From Agelaius tricolor (taxonomy: Eukaryota > Chordata > Aves > Passeriformes > Icteridae), in assembly GCA_023055355.1 (NCBI GenBank), contig JALJCS010000004.1, forward strand, positions 28,424,744-28,488,743: a stretch of DNA of 64,000 nt, given 5' to 3'. Positions 36,006-50,094 of this stretch are shown here, piece by piece (the first letter of the stretch is position 1; each line of letters opens with the position of its first letter). The position numbers were made by a program, and so were the translations under genes. Below the pieces are notes generated by a model. The model was not told the DNA's origin. It did no database searches and was given only the letters and a program-made list of their open reading frames with translations.

Positions 36006-39000
36006 CTGATGAAAGAACATAACACATACATAAAAAGAAATAGATTCATCTGCTACAGATTCAGTAGCAGCAGCAGTCTGACATAAGCATCTCTGGTTTA
36101 ACTTGACAGACCTTTGAGTGGAGGTTTTCTTTCTAGTACCTGCCTAGATTCTCTCCTGTGTACAAAGAGAGCTTTCTTTTTAAAAGTTGAGGAAGGTAGA
36201 AGTTGGTTGTTTAAGGAAAAAGAATTTGAGTCATAATATATTTCCTTTCACTCCTATACATGGTATATTTAGCTTTTTCTTGACAATATGAGATTGAAAA
36301 AGATTCTATTTTTTCTTTGGAATATTTTTTGTGGTTTGAGACAAACATTCCATGGTGCTTTACTCTTTATTTTTTAAACGGTGTCCAGTATTATCTTCAC
36401 TTTGAAGTCTTACGTTGTTGCTGAACAAGAAGTACTAGAAACTTGTGAACACAAATATCTTAATCCATTAGATTTTAATGGAAGTGATAAAACATTTTCT
36501 TCTTTTTTGTCAGTGATAGTTCCACGGCCTTTTCAAGTAGGACCAAGTAAGAATGGCATATTTTAATCTTTAAGTCACAACATTTACTAGAAATAAAAGG
36601 ACCCTTAAATTTACACTGAAGTAGCAAGACAATCATAATCTATCTGTCAAAGGAATGCTACACTCAATACTGCAAATTCAATCCAAGTATATTTTGTGTT
36701 GACTAGATTTAAATACAACAGAGCTAAAACCAGAAAAGGTAATAACCTACAAATCTAAATACTCCTAACATTAACTTAACTAGGAGCTGCCATGTCAATT
36801 TTGCTACATTAGGGAAATGCATAAATTATGTATATATGATTACCTTTTGTTTATGTTGCTTGAAGTGTTTTATATTTGTACAGTGAAATGCATTTATATG
36901 TCCTGTGCTTATGGGGCACATATAGATGAGAAATAACTTTTGTATAACTTCTGTGTACGTATGTCAGGGTTTTAACAGAGGCCTTTCTAGTGTGTACTTT
37001 CATGGAAACGTGTTTCCTTTCTTTAGGTTTCTGACAATGAGAAAATAAGTGTAAAAATATTTCAGGCAACTTTATTTTCAAATATTTGTCTTTAATAATT
37101 TCCTGTTTTCTTTCAGTCAATCCAATGAAGAGTGTGGTGATTTTTATTTCCAGTAATGTGATCAAATAAATAGTTTACGGCAAATAAAATAGTTTAAAGA
37201 TAAGAAAATGTATTTCAGAAAAAAAATTAAGAAATGTGTGTTGATATATGTTTATATATGAGATACATTTTAATAAGATACAGGTGATGTTTTTATAAAG
37301 TTCTTTCCTAATTTTGTATCAGTAGATTTTCAGGATACCAGTGAAGGAAATTATAAGGCAAATTATATTGTTAATATTTGACTTGATGCGGTCTTTTAAA
37401 ATGTATTCTCTGCAAGGTTAAAAAAGGTATCTTCCTGAGAAGAAGATATTATGGGTGAGGACAGTACTGATAATTTAAAATAAAACTGTAATCTACTGGT
37501 TTTGTTTATTAACTGATAATAAGCCACCCAAATTAATAAATGATAAGTTCCTTATTTCTGAAACAGGCTGAGAGATTTGACCTACTATGCTCATATAATC
37601 AGAGGGTTGGCCTCTCTTGAGATTGTATAATCTGGAAAGATTGAGCAAATATTTTAGACAGATAAGGAAAAACTGAAGAGGAAATAAGAAATAAGTTGAG
37701 GATGAGGATGGAGTATGAAATTACCCAATTGTAACCACAAATTTAAGGTTAGGGTAGGGTTTCTTGCAGATTCTTCTATAAGTAGAGATGCAGATCAGAG
37801 TTTCTTGCAGATCCTTTCATGATGTGAGATACGGTGTTCTGGCCTTTGCCTCTCCTGGAACATCTGGATAACTAAATGGAATTTTGAGTCCTGTTGTCTC
37901 CCCCCTAACTCTGCCAGTTATCATCTACTCGCTTTTACTCTGCTCTGTCATCACTTTTAATACTGTTTTTAAGTACGGGCTCTGAGCACACTCAGCAGAA
38001 GTCCTACAGCCCCAAGGAGAATGAAGCAACTGCAAGTTGAGTCCATGCCCTGAAATAAAAAGCAGTGATGTAGTCAGAAAGAACACGTGCTTTCTGCTTA
38101 AGTAAGCACTCTGGCAGGTAGCATTTAAAAAACTCCACAAAAATGAATGGGTTTTAAAAAAATTATTGGCATTCTTGAAGGCCAACTTTTTATAAGACTG
38201 GCCCCATTTCCTAAATTTCAAATGAATTCTTGTGGATGACTTAATTAGTTGTATCCAGTAAAACATCCAGTAGAGAAGATAATTACTTGATTGTCAAATG
38301 GAATAACAGCGGTTTTCCCTGCAGTGAAATCTCCACCACTGTAATTAGGTTATGTCATACTTTACCCTGAAGGGAATATTAAAAACACAAGACAAGCCAG
38401 TTTCATCCACCGTATTTTTTCTATTTATAGTTTAGTGCTAAATTGCTGCCTTCATGATGCAGCAAAGACATCAATAACGAAATACTGATCTTGTGTTGCC
38501 CAATTAAGTTTGCTACATGGATATTAATGTAAATATGGATCTTCTAAGAGAATTCTGTTGACTAATCATTTGAAGCATAATAATAAAAATATACATATGA
38601 AGAGTTTTACAAGAAAAAATAACACAGTAGAAATATATATTAAAAAAAAGGATAAAAAAAAGCAGAAATAAATATATCTGCAAGGATTATACATATGCTG
38701 ACACACTGAGTGAATTGTGGCTTTCCTTTTTCCTATTTTTTTAATATGTTCTCTCTCAGAACAACAACAAAGCAACAGCAAAAAACGCTACCAAAAACCT
38801 TAAAAAATTAAAAAATATATTAATGAATTTGATATAATATGAAGAATTGCCTATCCCTATGACTCCAATTGCAAAAAAGATACAAAATTATTTGTTTAAA
38901 TCTTAGTACCTGTCTGATTGTCTTTATTTATATAGATAAAAAAAATATTGTTCACAGGTGTGAAAACTGTTCTGTTTTCCATGTGTATGGAATGATAAGT

Positions 39001-40143
39001 ATGAAAACCAGTTGTTTTATACTTAATGTAAAATCAGACCACACTTTGTTTGCCTGGAAAACTTTATTGTACCACTAAGTGGACCACTTAATGGAGAAAA
39101 ATACCCCAGAAGAAAATTGCTTTTTAAAGTCTTAAGTAAATTAGGTTAATCTAAAAATGCTTGATGTTTATGAAATGGCAAAGAAAGTAGTTTCATTTTT
39201 CCCTGAAGTAAAAGTAAGAGTTAAGGAGGCTTCTGGTTTAACATTTGAATTTTCTCTTAAGAAGGTGAGATCACTTTATATAATAAATTTTAAAAAATCA
39301 CCAACACAGACTTGGTTAGGAGAAGAAAATGTAGAAAGATACTTCAGCTATATTTATGTTCTGTTTTGCTTTCTGTTTTGTTTTTTAATGTTTTGTGGAG
39401 TTTTTGTAAATGACACATAAACAAAACCTCTCCCCAGGTTCAGTTTGTTTTTTGGTCTTCAATATCAAGCGGAGAATGAATTAATAGGAATATGGAATTT
39501 TTTGTGACCATTTGTCCATGTATTGAGGCACTTTAACTTGAAAAAAACCCCCACATCTAAAGCATTTATTGTTTAAGATCACCATATTAAAAAGAACATC
39601 ATGATCTTTGAAAAAACAGGAAAATTGAAAATGCATGTGACTAGCTTAGAAGCTGCTTCATCTAATAGGTGAGGTATTTTAAGAGTGATCAAATAAGGCC
39701 AATGACACCTAGAAATGCAGTATAAGAACTTACTTGAAATCTGAAAAAAGCAGCATTCCTTTTTTATATATTTATATCGGATAATTAGAAAGGCCTAAGA
39801 GGATAGACATCCCCATCTTAAATGTATTCTGAAAGAGAAGCTAGCTTTCTGGTGCAATATTACAAAAAATTACATGGAATTTCTCATTAAAGGACTGACA
39901 TAAAAAAACTTCTGTGTGCTGAAAATGAGAATCACACTATTATTATTGCTTAAACTTCTCTCAGCACTGTAGTACTCAGTACTGCTGTACTTCTCAGGTC
40001 TCTATCTGTTGAAAAAACAGTCCTTGCATGAGTGTGAAGTCTATGGATTGAGAAGTTTTTTGTAGAATTATATTTCACTTTAATATAAATGTTTTATGTG
40101 AGTGTCACCTTTCTAAATACCTAAAATCTGTTGAAAAATTGAC
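36006..40143. other. AT-rich stretch without genes
   Basis: No gene or mobile-element end recognised. TTTCTTGCAGAT occurs twice at 37760 and 37801. A short telomere-like GGTTAGGGTAGGG at about 37747 is too short to count as an interstitial telomere. Frames of 60-113 codons are random-looking. Confidence 0.5.
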
Positions 40144-40324
40144 TTTTTTTTTCTTTTTTTTTTTTTTTTTTTTGTTTTGGATTTTTGTGGTTTTGTTTGT
40201 TTGTGTTTTGGTTTGTTGAGGGTTTTGTTTGTTTGTTTGTTTTGGGTTTTGTTTTGTTTTGGGTTTTTGTTGTTTGTTTGTTGTTGGTTTTTTTGGTTGG
40301 TGTTTGGTTTGATGTTTTTTTTTT
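40144..40324 (+). repeat. Nearly pure G/T strand, (TTTG)n-like tract
   Basis: 181 nt in which the plus strand has one C (40153) and three A's (40181, 40219, 40312); all else is G or T. It opens with a T-run and continues as TTTG, TTGG and GGGTTTT units. Such skew gives two long open frames rich in Phe, Val, Cys and Leu, which are artefacts. It ends about 40 nt before a CR1 tail. Confidence 0.9.
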
Positions 40325-40361
40325 CAGTTATGGGGACACAAGTAATTATCTCTTCTTAATT

Positions 40362-40715
40362 ATCATACAATGATAGAATAGTTTGGGTCAAAAGGGACCT
40401 TAGAAATCACCCAGTTCCAGCCCCATGCCATGGGCAGGAACACTTTTCACTAGAACTGGTTTTTCAAAGCCCCATCCAACCTGGCCTTGAACACTTCCAG
40501 GGATGGGGCACCCACAGCTTTTGTAGGCAGTCAGTTTAAGTGCCTCATTGCCCTCACAAGAAAGAATTTCTTCATAATATCTAATCTAAACCTACTTTAT
40601 TCCAATTTGAAGGCATTTCCCTTTGTCCTTTCACTACATGGCCTTATCAAAAGTCCCTCTTAAGTTATTCTGTAGCCCCCTTTAGGCTCTGGCAGACCCA
40701 AAGACATCTTAGCAG
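40362..40715 (-). mobile_element. CR1 LINE 3' end, 5'-truncated
   Basis: Reverse-complement CR1 tail and 3' UTR: CAATGATAGAATAGTTTGGG, AAAAGGGACCTTAGAAATCA, CCCATCCAACCTGGCCTTGA, ACACTTCCAGGGATGGGGCA, AAGAATTTCTTCATAATATC. About 350 bp with no RT portion. Confidence 0.9.
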
Positions 40716-41896
40716 TTTACCAAATGTTGCTGCTATTGAAAATTTTTTGTATATGTTATTGGAAATTATTAGTACATATATACTTTTTTTCCAGTCCCCG
40801 TGAGCTTGTAAAAAAGATTCGTATATATCCCAGGGGCCATTTGATATTAAATTTCAGCACCTCAATTTGTCTTTAGATAATCATCATCTGGCACAGAAAT
40901 AACTATGACCTCCTATGTACTACAGTGCAATTGCTTATTGATGGCTTCTGTGAGGAAAACTCCCAAAGGTTTCTCAAATCTGTTTCCAGGTGCCATGTTC
41001 ATACATATATTTAATACCTACAGAATTAAAAATATAACACGTGAAAACATGCTTTCAAATTAGTGTTATTTTCCCTTTTTACACTTTAGTGAAGGAGCAT
41101 TAATGTTTTGCACTAACTTCTGCCCTAGCAGTGAGACCCATTAACCTCCCAAGTGATCAGCACAGGCCTCCCTCACCAATATGCACCGGCAAGAACCCAA
41201 AGATAGTTCTGAGAAACTTGTGTTTGCTTGTCCATGCAGGCTTCTGTTTCACTGCTGACACCACTAACATGGATGACAGGTAAGAGAAATTCTGAAGGTA
41301 GCTTTGCTTTAACTCAGATTTCAGTCTTCAAGGAGCAGGAGAGACGGTATTGGCTTGCTTTGCATAAATTACTGTGCAGCACCCTTATTAAAACATTTTC
41401 AGCCATCACCAGCCAAAGCAAGGTCAGAGCCATTCACCTGGTAGTATGGGAAGACTGTCTTGCATTATCCAATTTACCAAACACTATTCACCTACAGGCT
41501 GATCCCACACATAATTGAATCTGATTAATCCCTCGAAGAAATTCTTACAATAAAAATAATCCTTCTTTATGTTTGCTATCCTGTGACTGACCCTGTGGTG
41601 ATGCTCACTGATCAGCTCATATGGAGAAAACATATGCTGAATGTTGTATTTGTTTGTTTGCTTGATGAGGAGAATGTCCTGTTGCAGATTTAAATTCTAG
41701 AGGAAAATCTGGCCAGGGTCCAGATACTTCTTTTCCCATACGTGATTTTTCTCAAGAACAGTAGCCTGAAAGCAATAGTAGTCTGAAAAGAAATGGTCTT
41801 ACTGAACCTCTGTGGAAACATCCTGTGGAGCTATGGATATGGGAAGATATTCTTGGTCCCTTTGCATATAAATATGATACTAAGTTCATACCTTTC

Positions 41897-41917
41897 TTTT
41901 TTTTTTTTTTTTTTTTT
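41897..41917 (+). repeat. Poly-T run, 21 nt
   Basis: T21, the longest homopolymer noted here; flanked by TTTC and GGTC. Confidence 0.85.
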
Positions 41918-44900
41918 GGTCTAAATTTGCAGGCTTCTATTTATATTGACATAATTTTGTAATGTGAAAATTTTATTTTCACAGGTTCTGCAGAAACAAG
42001 GCCTTTTTATTTTCTAGATTTGTATTGAAATAGGAATTAGATTATTTGATTTATTCTCTGTAGTTCCTAATTAGAAAAATATGCATCTCATCCTTAGGCT
42101 GTGGTATGTGGCCTGCTGTACATATGTTGGGAGACTTTAAAAAAATGGGGGTTTTTTTGTATTTTCCTATCACAACTTTTTTTCACTTTATTATTTGATC
42201 ACTTGCAAACATGATCAATGTTCTGAAGAAATATTTGTAGTTATCAAGTCAACAGGAGATATTTTGTGTGAAAATAAACCAAGATCAAGTTAATAAGAGA
42301 GGTCATAAGTGTGGTAGCAGGAGCTGATGTTGATTTAGATACTCAGGTTAAGTATGAAACATTTCAAGCTGTTTGGGGAAAATTTAAAGAGAAGATCAAT
42401 GAGATAAAGGACAGAATGTTTTGCAGCATTCAGGAATGAGAGGAATTAATGATGTCTCAAACCTCAGTAAGATACATTTGGCTCTGCAGCAGCACAAAAT
42501 CACCACTGAAATGGGACTTTGTGTCCTCTTTTTGCTTCTTTCCCCTGACAAGAGGAGTCTACTCTTAGCTGAGCTCCTCCGTGGATACTCAGGAGCAGTT
42601 TCTAAGTCACCTCTAAGGGACTAATTTCCTTTGCCCAGTTTTTCTACCCTGTAGAAATCTGGTGTGATATCAGGAATGATGCCAACAACCATCACATATA
42701 ATCAGTTTTTCTGTTTTTTGCTTCCCTCTGTAGCTTATTATGTGAACAGTGAGCTACAAATAGATTTGCAGCCTCACCAAACATTGGGAGAAGTTTTATA
42801 TCTTCTGCAGTTTCTGTGTGCTTACACACATGCTTGCTTGGGTGTGATGAAGGTGAAAGTGAAGAAAGTAATTATCAAGAATAAAAATGTTTTCATTCTC
42901 AGGAGAAATGAGCTAACATCACAGGCCAGATGAGTATTTTACAGAGCTGCCTGATGTCTTTCCTGCCATGCTATGCCATAAAAATCCCCTCAGTTTTTAT
43001 CTGTACTATTTTTGCATTGTATCACCCTTCTTCTTCAAAAATGACACATGCAAAAATTTCTGTACTCTGAGATGGAGTCTCAATTGAGTCAGTAGGGGAT
43101 CAGGCAGGCAGAGCAGAGCATTTTCATGCACCACATTGCTGGATCTGCAGATTGGAAATCTCCACAGGAAAGGGATTTATAAAGGTATGCTTCCTGAGGA
43201 AATGAAAAATATTTTATCTCAGCAGAACTTGCTCTTGCTTGCATAATAAATCTCCTGTAACAATATGGTGCTTTAATGGTGGCTGCACGATGAAAAACTT
43301 TTAAGTGTCCTAAATTGTGATTCGATGTACTGTAAGTTGCCACTGTGATATTCACCTGGCAAGGTTCATTTATACCTATAAACTACAGATCTGACCTAAA
43401 TATATGGAATAAGGGCTTTTTTTTTTTGTCTGTACAGATTAGAAAGACTAAACCAATTCAGACTCAGAAGAAAGATTCAGAAAATAGTCCAGAAGGATTA
43501 TTAGAGTAATTTAACATTTAGAAAGATCATAAAAAACATCTGTTCAGAAAATGAGAATTTAAAGGCATAAATATAATAAGACCTTTTTGAGGAGCAGTAA
43601 TGTATTCTGCAACTATTGGCACATATATACAATGTAGTTATCTGAAAAAGAGCATCTTCATGCTTATGAAAACAATTTGAGCAAACTGTGCTGTCCTATC
43701 ACACGTAAAGCTTCAACTTCTTTTTAGGTTTCCTATCATTAAAATGTCAGGGAATTTTTTCATACCATTTTGATCTGCTCCTACCCATTGTTTTCTTAAT
43801 TCACTGCTCAGACTCTCATTGCTTTAAGTATTTGTTTTTCTTTACTGGCTGGTTGGTACTTCCCACCCATGGATTTTTGTCATGAGCTTGCCTTGCTAAT
43901 GGCTGTTTTTTTCCTGAGACCTAGACCTTCCTGCTGGCAGCCACACCCAGGCCCATGTGTACTTTCTCAAAGCTGCATAGATAGATTTTTAAGTACTTTA
44001 ACCTGTGTAGAAGGGCCTCTCCATGTACAAATCTTTAGTCTGCCTTTCTTCTGCATCTCTATAACTTTTTAACCAAGCTGTTGTGACTGTATTCCAGACC
44101 TCTTGTGCATTTTTTCTGTTATGTTTTACTTGTGCTGTTTTTCTTGCACCTGCAAATGCCCAGTTTCTTGCTGTTGGCTTCTTCACCAAAGTGAATGTGA
44201 AGCTCACCCCTTTGTTGCTTTGCTTTCCTACATAATGCTTTGTGGAGTTTAGTTAATATTAGAGAAACCCAAAACTTAATGAGTACCAACATGGTAGTAA
44301 TTTAAATATGCAGTTAGCAGTACCTAGTAATACATATGCAAGAGAACTTAACAGTCAGTCAACAGATAGTGCAGATGGCTGATGAAGCAAGCCTACTGTA
44401 ATCCACACTGTCATTATCATAGGCAGTGACAATCCTGTTGAGAGGATCACATTGGAAAATTGTACAGGAGTAGGGGAATCTGTGGTAAAAGTCAACATTC
44501 TTATAACCTTCAGCTTTACCACCTGCTACGCTGGAAGGGATGCACAGGGAAGAGGTTAATTACATCAATGTTTTTCTTGACTTCTCATTGGGAAGCTTAC
44601 CCCATACACTTTTCTCTTGTGTTGTTTTGTTTGTTATTTTTTTGTTTTCCCCAGAAGCTACTTTCACACTTAGAATTTATGTGTGTTATCAGCAATGATG
44701 CATCTGAATAAAGACTTGTGTGTGTAAGTCTGTCTAAGCATCTTTTGGGCAACACACATTCCATTTGTTTCACGCCGCATTATGAAAAACAGATAATTAA
44801 AGATTCTGGACTTACCTCATAACAGGGAAACCTCCTAACACCTCCTAAGTGCAGTTACCCTGCACTTAATCGAAGACTTTTCTGCAATAGATGAGCAAAG

Positions 44901-45269
44901 AAAAGCTAAAAGTAGAATGACATGCTTTATTTTTGCTTTCCTTTGGAGACTACAGTAAGCTACAGAAGCAGATACCAAGTCTTGTGTAAAGAACATTGCT
45001 AAAGCACTTATGATTCAGCACTCTCAGCTCTTGCAGGAATCAAAGCAAACTCTAGCTGATGTTGCTGCCACTGGAACAGTTTGAGAGTCACACTTCCATC
45101 TACTCCCATCTGCTTCTGGAAACATTGCAGGGGGTGCAGCAGACAAACTGTCTTAACAAAGTACCTCAACAATAGGCCTCCAGCCTGAAATGAGGCACAT
45201 CCACCTGTAAGTTATGCACAGATATTTTTCAAATTCGTGCTGTTAATTGAATAGTTGAATAATTGGACC

Positions 45270-45287
45270 AAAAAAAAAAAAAAAAAA
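45270..45287 (+). repeat. Poly-A run, 18 nt
   Basis: A18 after AATTGGACC; mononucleotide run with no retroposon body recognised upstream. Confidence 0.85.
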
Positions 45288-47780
45288 GATGTTTCATAAC
45301 AGGTAGAAGATGTATGAATGCAGGTTTTGAGTTGCTTTGCTAGTGATTTTGTTGGTCCTGATGACTGAGGATCAAAGTATTAGCTGATTGGTCTATAAGA
45401 AATTAAACTACACTGTAAAATCTCATGTGACACACTATGGGTTTGCAATACTCTTTCTAATCTAGAGAAAATTATGATGGCTTTTAAACATATTGGCCAT
45501 TATTGGTCAACAATATTATGCACTATCAATCCTGTCAGGCAAGCTGTTATTCTGCTTATTTATATTTTAGAAATTTTTAGAATAAGGAATCATATGAGAA
45601 AAAATTACATTAGTCTAGTCAACAACAATAATATATTCTTTATCAGTTAAATGTTTAAAAAAAGTACTTAGCAGTCAAATACTGTAGAAAGACCCATGTG
45701 TTCATATGTATTGTAGAAAAAAGGAAAGAAAACAAGAAGCATTTATTAGCATTACATTAAATAATTGATTGCATAAAATTTTAAAACATAAAATTCAAGG
45801 CAAATTGTCATTTCAATGTGTAATTATGTCTGTATACAAATGTATAGGGCAAGTATGTAAAAAAATTGACAGTTTCTAGAAAAAGAAACTATCTCAAAAA
45901 GAAGGGTTTTAACAAAAGGAACAATATGAAAGACGTATTCAGTATAACAGTTATTTTATCAGAAAAAGCTGACAATTTCTTTAAAAGCATTCTATTCTGA
46001 ATTAAAAAGAAAGACCTGTATGGGAAAATTCATACTATAAATCATAGGATGGAGATGTATGTAGTAATTTTATTCGCAAATGTAACACTGTCTAACATAC
46101 CATCTTTTTTCATAAACCATTTCTTTTTTTTCAGATCCATGTAGAGTCTTAATCAGTTCTGTACTTAAAAATTACTGCACTCATGGCAAGCTTTAAGGTT
46201 TCAGTGTACCAAATGCCACTTCTCCCATCTTTATTCTTTATCTACTTTGTCTATTTTGATTTTTTCACACAGTTTGTTTACCTTTGCTGTTTTAGCATAT
46301 GCTGTGAAAAGTTCACCTTTTAAATTTGATCAGACTTCAGATGAAAAATTTTTTCAGTCGTTTATTTGCACGCTAACTAACTAATTTTCAAATTGAAAAT
46401 ATTTTGGAGTTGGGAGAAATGTTGTTTTGGAGGAGGGAGAGATTTTTTTTCCTTTTGACTGTCCCATTCCATCAGGTTTACATTTTTAGCTTTCCCTTGG
46501 TGGAGCCTGGATCCATACTTCTGTATCCTTTGTGTAATCTTCCTATTCCAGGCCCTATGGAATTCAGAATTGTTAAGTGTAACCTCTCAGTGACAGATAT
46601 AATCCTATAAATTATAAGATTATAGCAGTGCCTGATGAGTGGTTTCTTTTAATGAAACAATTTATCGTAATCTAGAGCACCAAAATCTGTCTCCCAAAAA
46701 TTAATTCCATTCTTTTTTCTGTTATTTAAATCTCCAGAATGAAGTCATTCTGGATACCAGCTAGTTGAGGATGAAGTTTCTTCAAGAGAAGTGTGGTCCT
46801 GATCTGGTGATCTGAGGACAGAATCTGGTTTCTGATGGAGTCAATGAAAGAGAAGTGCAATCTGTTGTATATGGTCTTCACTATGCAGTTGTTAAATGTG
46901 GGTGCAATCTGAAACTCAACATGAGGAAGCACAGGGAACCTTATCAGCTCATGAAGATTCAAGCTCTATACTTCAATTTGACTTTCAGGATTTGTTTCAT
47001 ATACAGAACAGCATGGGGACTACTTTAATTGTAGTGAAAGCTATTACACATCAAAATTATTGGTGATATACAGTAGTAAAGAGCTTATGTTTTGTGAAAG
47101 TAGGTATCCGAACCAATAAATTTGAGCCTTCTGTTCTTGTGATCACATCAGCAGGAAACTCTGTCCTTTTGAGAATTCTGTCTCCCACATATACCTTGAA
47201 TAAATGTAATGGAGGCCAGTAGCTCACTGTATATCCCTTCAAACCTCTTTCCTTCCTGTTATTGTGTTAACTGCTGTACACAGTTCAAATCATCATGTTA
47301 TGGCAGGTTGTGTTTAAAGGACCAGCTCCAGTGGAACATTAAAAAATTATCAAGTCCAGCTCTAGGAGAGTAAAGCTTGCTTATATGTGTCTCTTTTTTA
47401 CTCAAGAAGCTCTACTAGACTTCTTATGCCATGCCATTGAGGAGAACATAATTATTTTAATTTCTTTAAAAATGCTATCTATAGCAATTCTCCTGAACAA
47501 ATGTGGCAGTTTGTGTGTTGTCAGATTTTGGAATGATGTGCTATAGCTCTGTTTTCTTCTGCAATTTTGTACCATATCTTTGTTTCCTTCTGTCTTCTAT
47601 CTAATTTTTTGTCCTTGTTTTTGTTATCCTGCCTTAAGAGACAGCCCTTGAATTTAAATTGCAATGAACAATCTAACTTCCTTTCAGCAAGTTAATATTT
47701 CCATGAGCTTAACAAAATTAAACTTTGCAACATAATATTTCCACACTGTGAATACCCTAAATTTAATAAGCATGCCTAGG

Positions 47781-47796
47781 AAAAAAAAAAAAAAAA
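47781..47796 (+). repeat. Poly-A run, 16 nt
   Basis: A16 after GCCTAGG; mononucleotide run. Confidence 0.85.
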
Positions 47797-48354
47797 GAGT
47801 AGAAAAATCAGACATTTTCTGGATATAGGATTACCTGCATCTTTGGTACAGATTTGATGACCGGCTCAGTTAAGTAGCTGACAATTAACCACTGGTTCAA
47901 AGTACAATTCTCCCTTAGTTGTTTTCCCAAATCAGGGCAAATCCTTTAGTAATCTTGAGCTATTTTTTCAGTACAAGCAGTTGTTGATTAGAATAAAATT
48001 ACTTTGTTTTGTTGAAGAGCATTTAAATAAAGAAAAGCGGATGTATTAAGTAGAGTGTTTACAAAACTTTTCAAGAGCATTGTAAATTCTTTTTTTGCTC
48101 ATACATAAGTATTAATAGTTTTATAGGTGTGCATATATTTGATTAAGAAGGCCCTTTACATAATGTATAATGCTGCTGAATAGGACTGTTGAAATCCAGT
48201 TCTGCTTTGAATTCTAATATGAAAAAATCTCCTTTATTTAGGTGGATAAGAGTCCAATAATTGCTTTTATCATGTTACATTTTAGGTGCATTTGTAAGAT
48301 AACCCAGAATACCAGCTCCAAAAAAGCTATTTCCTGGGTGGTAGAAAAAGAAGA

Positions 48355-48387
48355 AGGAATTTCCAGGTAACTAGAGGAATTTCCAGG
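48355..48387 (+). repeat. Short duplication, period 20
   Basis: AGGAATTTCCAGG at 48355-48367 and again at 48375-48387, separated by TAACTAG. Confidence 0.75.
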
Positions 48388-50043
48388 CTGGAAAAACAAA
48401 CAACATAATAGGTCATAATTTTTATTTACTAGATTTTTAGCAATTAAATTTGCATAAAGAATGTTATTAGAAGTGTAGATTAAAATTAACAGTCTTAGAT
48501 TCTACATGAAGATATGTTTGATTATGATGTGAAAATAACAAATCAGTGGCAAAGTTTCAAAGTATGTAGATACACTCCTTATTCACGCATGTAATAAGGT
48601 ATTTGTGTGGTTTTCAGTTACAGGAAATATAATTCCTGAGAAGTCACATAACATGTCTGCCAATGTTATGTTACAGTGAAATAGGATTAAATTACTTGTT
48701 TTTTTCCTACACATCCAAAATTATGGTATTAAACCAAATTATTTAAGTTTAAGGGTAAGTAAGTAAGGAGCAAGTGTTCTTTTCAACAGTGCTGTTTCTC
48801 CATTTTACTGGAGATACCCAGGTACTGTTTCTCCAGTATCTGGGTGATATTAAAAAATTAGTGTTCACTTCCAGCAGTATTCCTCTAAAATCTGTATTTT
48901 CTATAAAGGCATACTGTTATCAACAAGTGCAAAATTGAGTAACATAAAATAGAAACAGAGAAGATTATCCTCTTAGTTTTATCTATATGTGTTTTGTCCG
49001 GGTCTCTGAATGCCAGCCAGTGGAGTTAAAAAGCGATGTAATCTGAGCTCCTTGAAATCCTGTCAGTTTGTCTCTTTGTGCTCTTTATTTGAGAACAGAA
49101 TTTTGGAGAAGTGTCTTCTGCATTTAAGGCATACTCACCAGTAAAGGTACAATAAGCAATGTAGACAATTTTAGCCACTTTTCTGAACAAACCCTGGGTG
49201 GGGCAAGAAGCTGTGCTACTGGCAGTGATAGAGGAGTAGAGTGGAAATTAAATTGCTGTTGGCATTCTCTCCATCTGGGCCATCACCTCACTTCTCACTA
49301 TCATTTCTCCAAGACATTTCCCTCCAGGAGGAATAGTAGTTAGCAGTAAGGAAGAAACTGCCATAGGTTTCTGTGCACCTTCTGTCCATTTTCATGTGAT
49401 GGGAAAGCATCTTGTATCCTCAAGCTCTAATAGTCATGAACATGTGTTAGCAGTCACTACACCAAAAAAGATCTTGAGAAAACAGAGTTGGACAGTAAAG
49501 TAAAATTATGCTGAAGAACAGCATTGAAAAATGGTGTCCCTTTTTGTACTTTTAAAGTTAATTAGTGATGATAAACTATTGATGTAGTTTTTGTAATATT
49601 GAATATCTATCTAATTTGTTCATTAACAGTAAAGATTAAGAATTCACTAGTGCCCAAAATCAAAGAGAAAGCATCCTATGTGGGGTTTTGATTATTTGTT
49701 TTGCTTGCATTTTGTATATGTGAAGGATCAATTAATATGTGAACAAAAAAATGTCTGTAGGTTAAAAAGCTGCTTGTTTTTTGTCAGTACAACATGATAT
49801 GTTTCTGCTGAGAACAGTGATGTACAGCTCAAGGTCACAGTCACTTCTGTGTTGTGTAATGTAATTCTTGTTTGTGGGTTCACAAAAACATATCGGCCTC
49901 CTGAAATGAAAGATACCTGGCAGTGGGGTAAGCAGTCAGTTGTAATGACTCTGTAACAGAGAGAGGCAAACTAAAAAACACCACCCCACCAAAGCTCTGT
50001 GCCAGGATCTTTGCTACCAGCCTTATTCTAAGTTATAGAAAAT

Positions 50044-50094
50044 GAAAAAGGGAAAAGAAAAAAAAGAAGAAGGAAAAAAAAAAAGAAGGAAGAA
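50044..50094 (+). repeat. 51-nt polypurine tract
   Basis: Every base from 50044 to 50094 is A or G (GAAAAAGGG, AAAAG, AAGAAGG and similar units). Capable in principle of triplex (H-DNA) formation; no function can be inferred. Confidence 0.85.

Noticed and set aside
37747..37760. Telomere-like GGTTAGGGTAGGG
   Set aside because: Less than three units; too short for an interstitial telomere.
40177..40373. Phe/Val/Cys-rich frames resembling a membrane protein
   Set aside because: They are translations of the G/T-only low-complexity tract.
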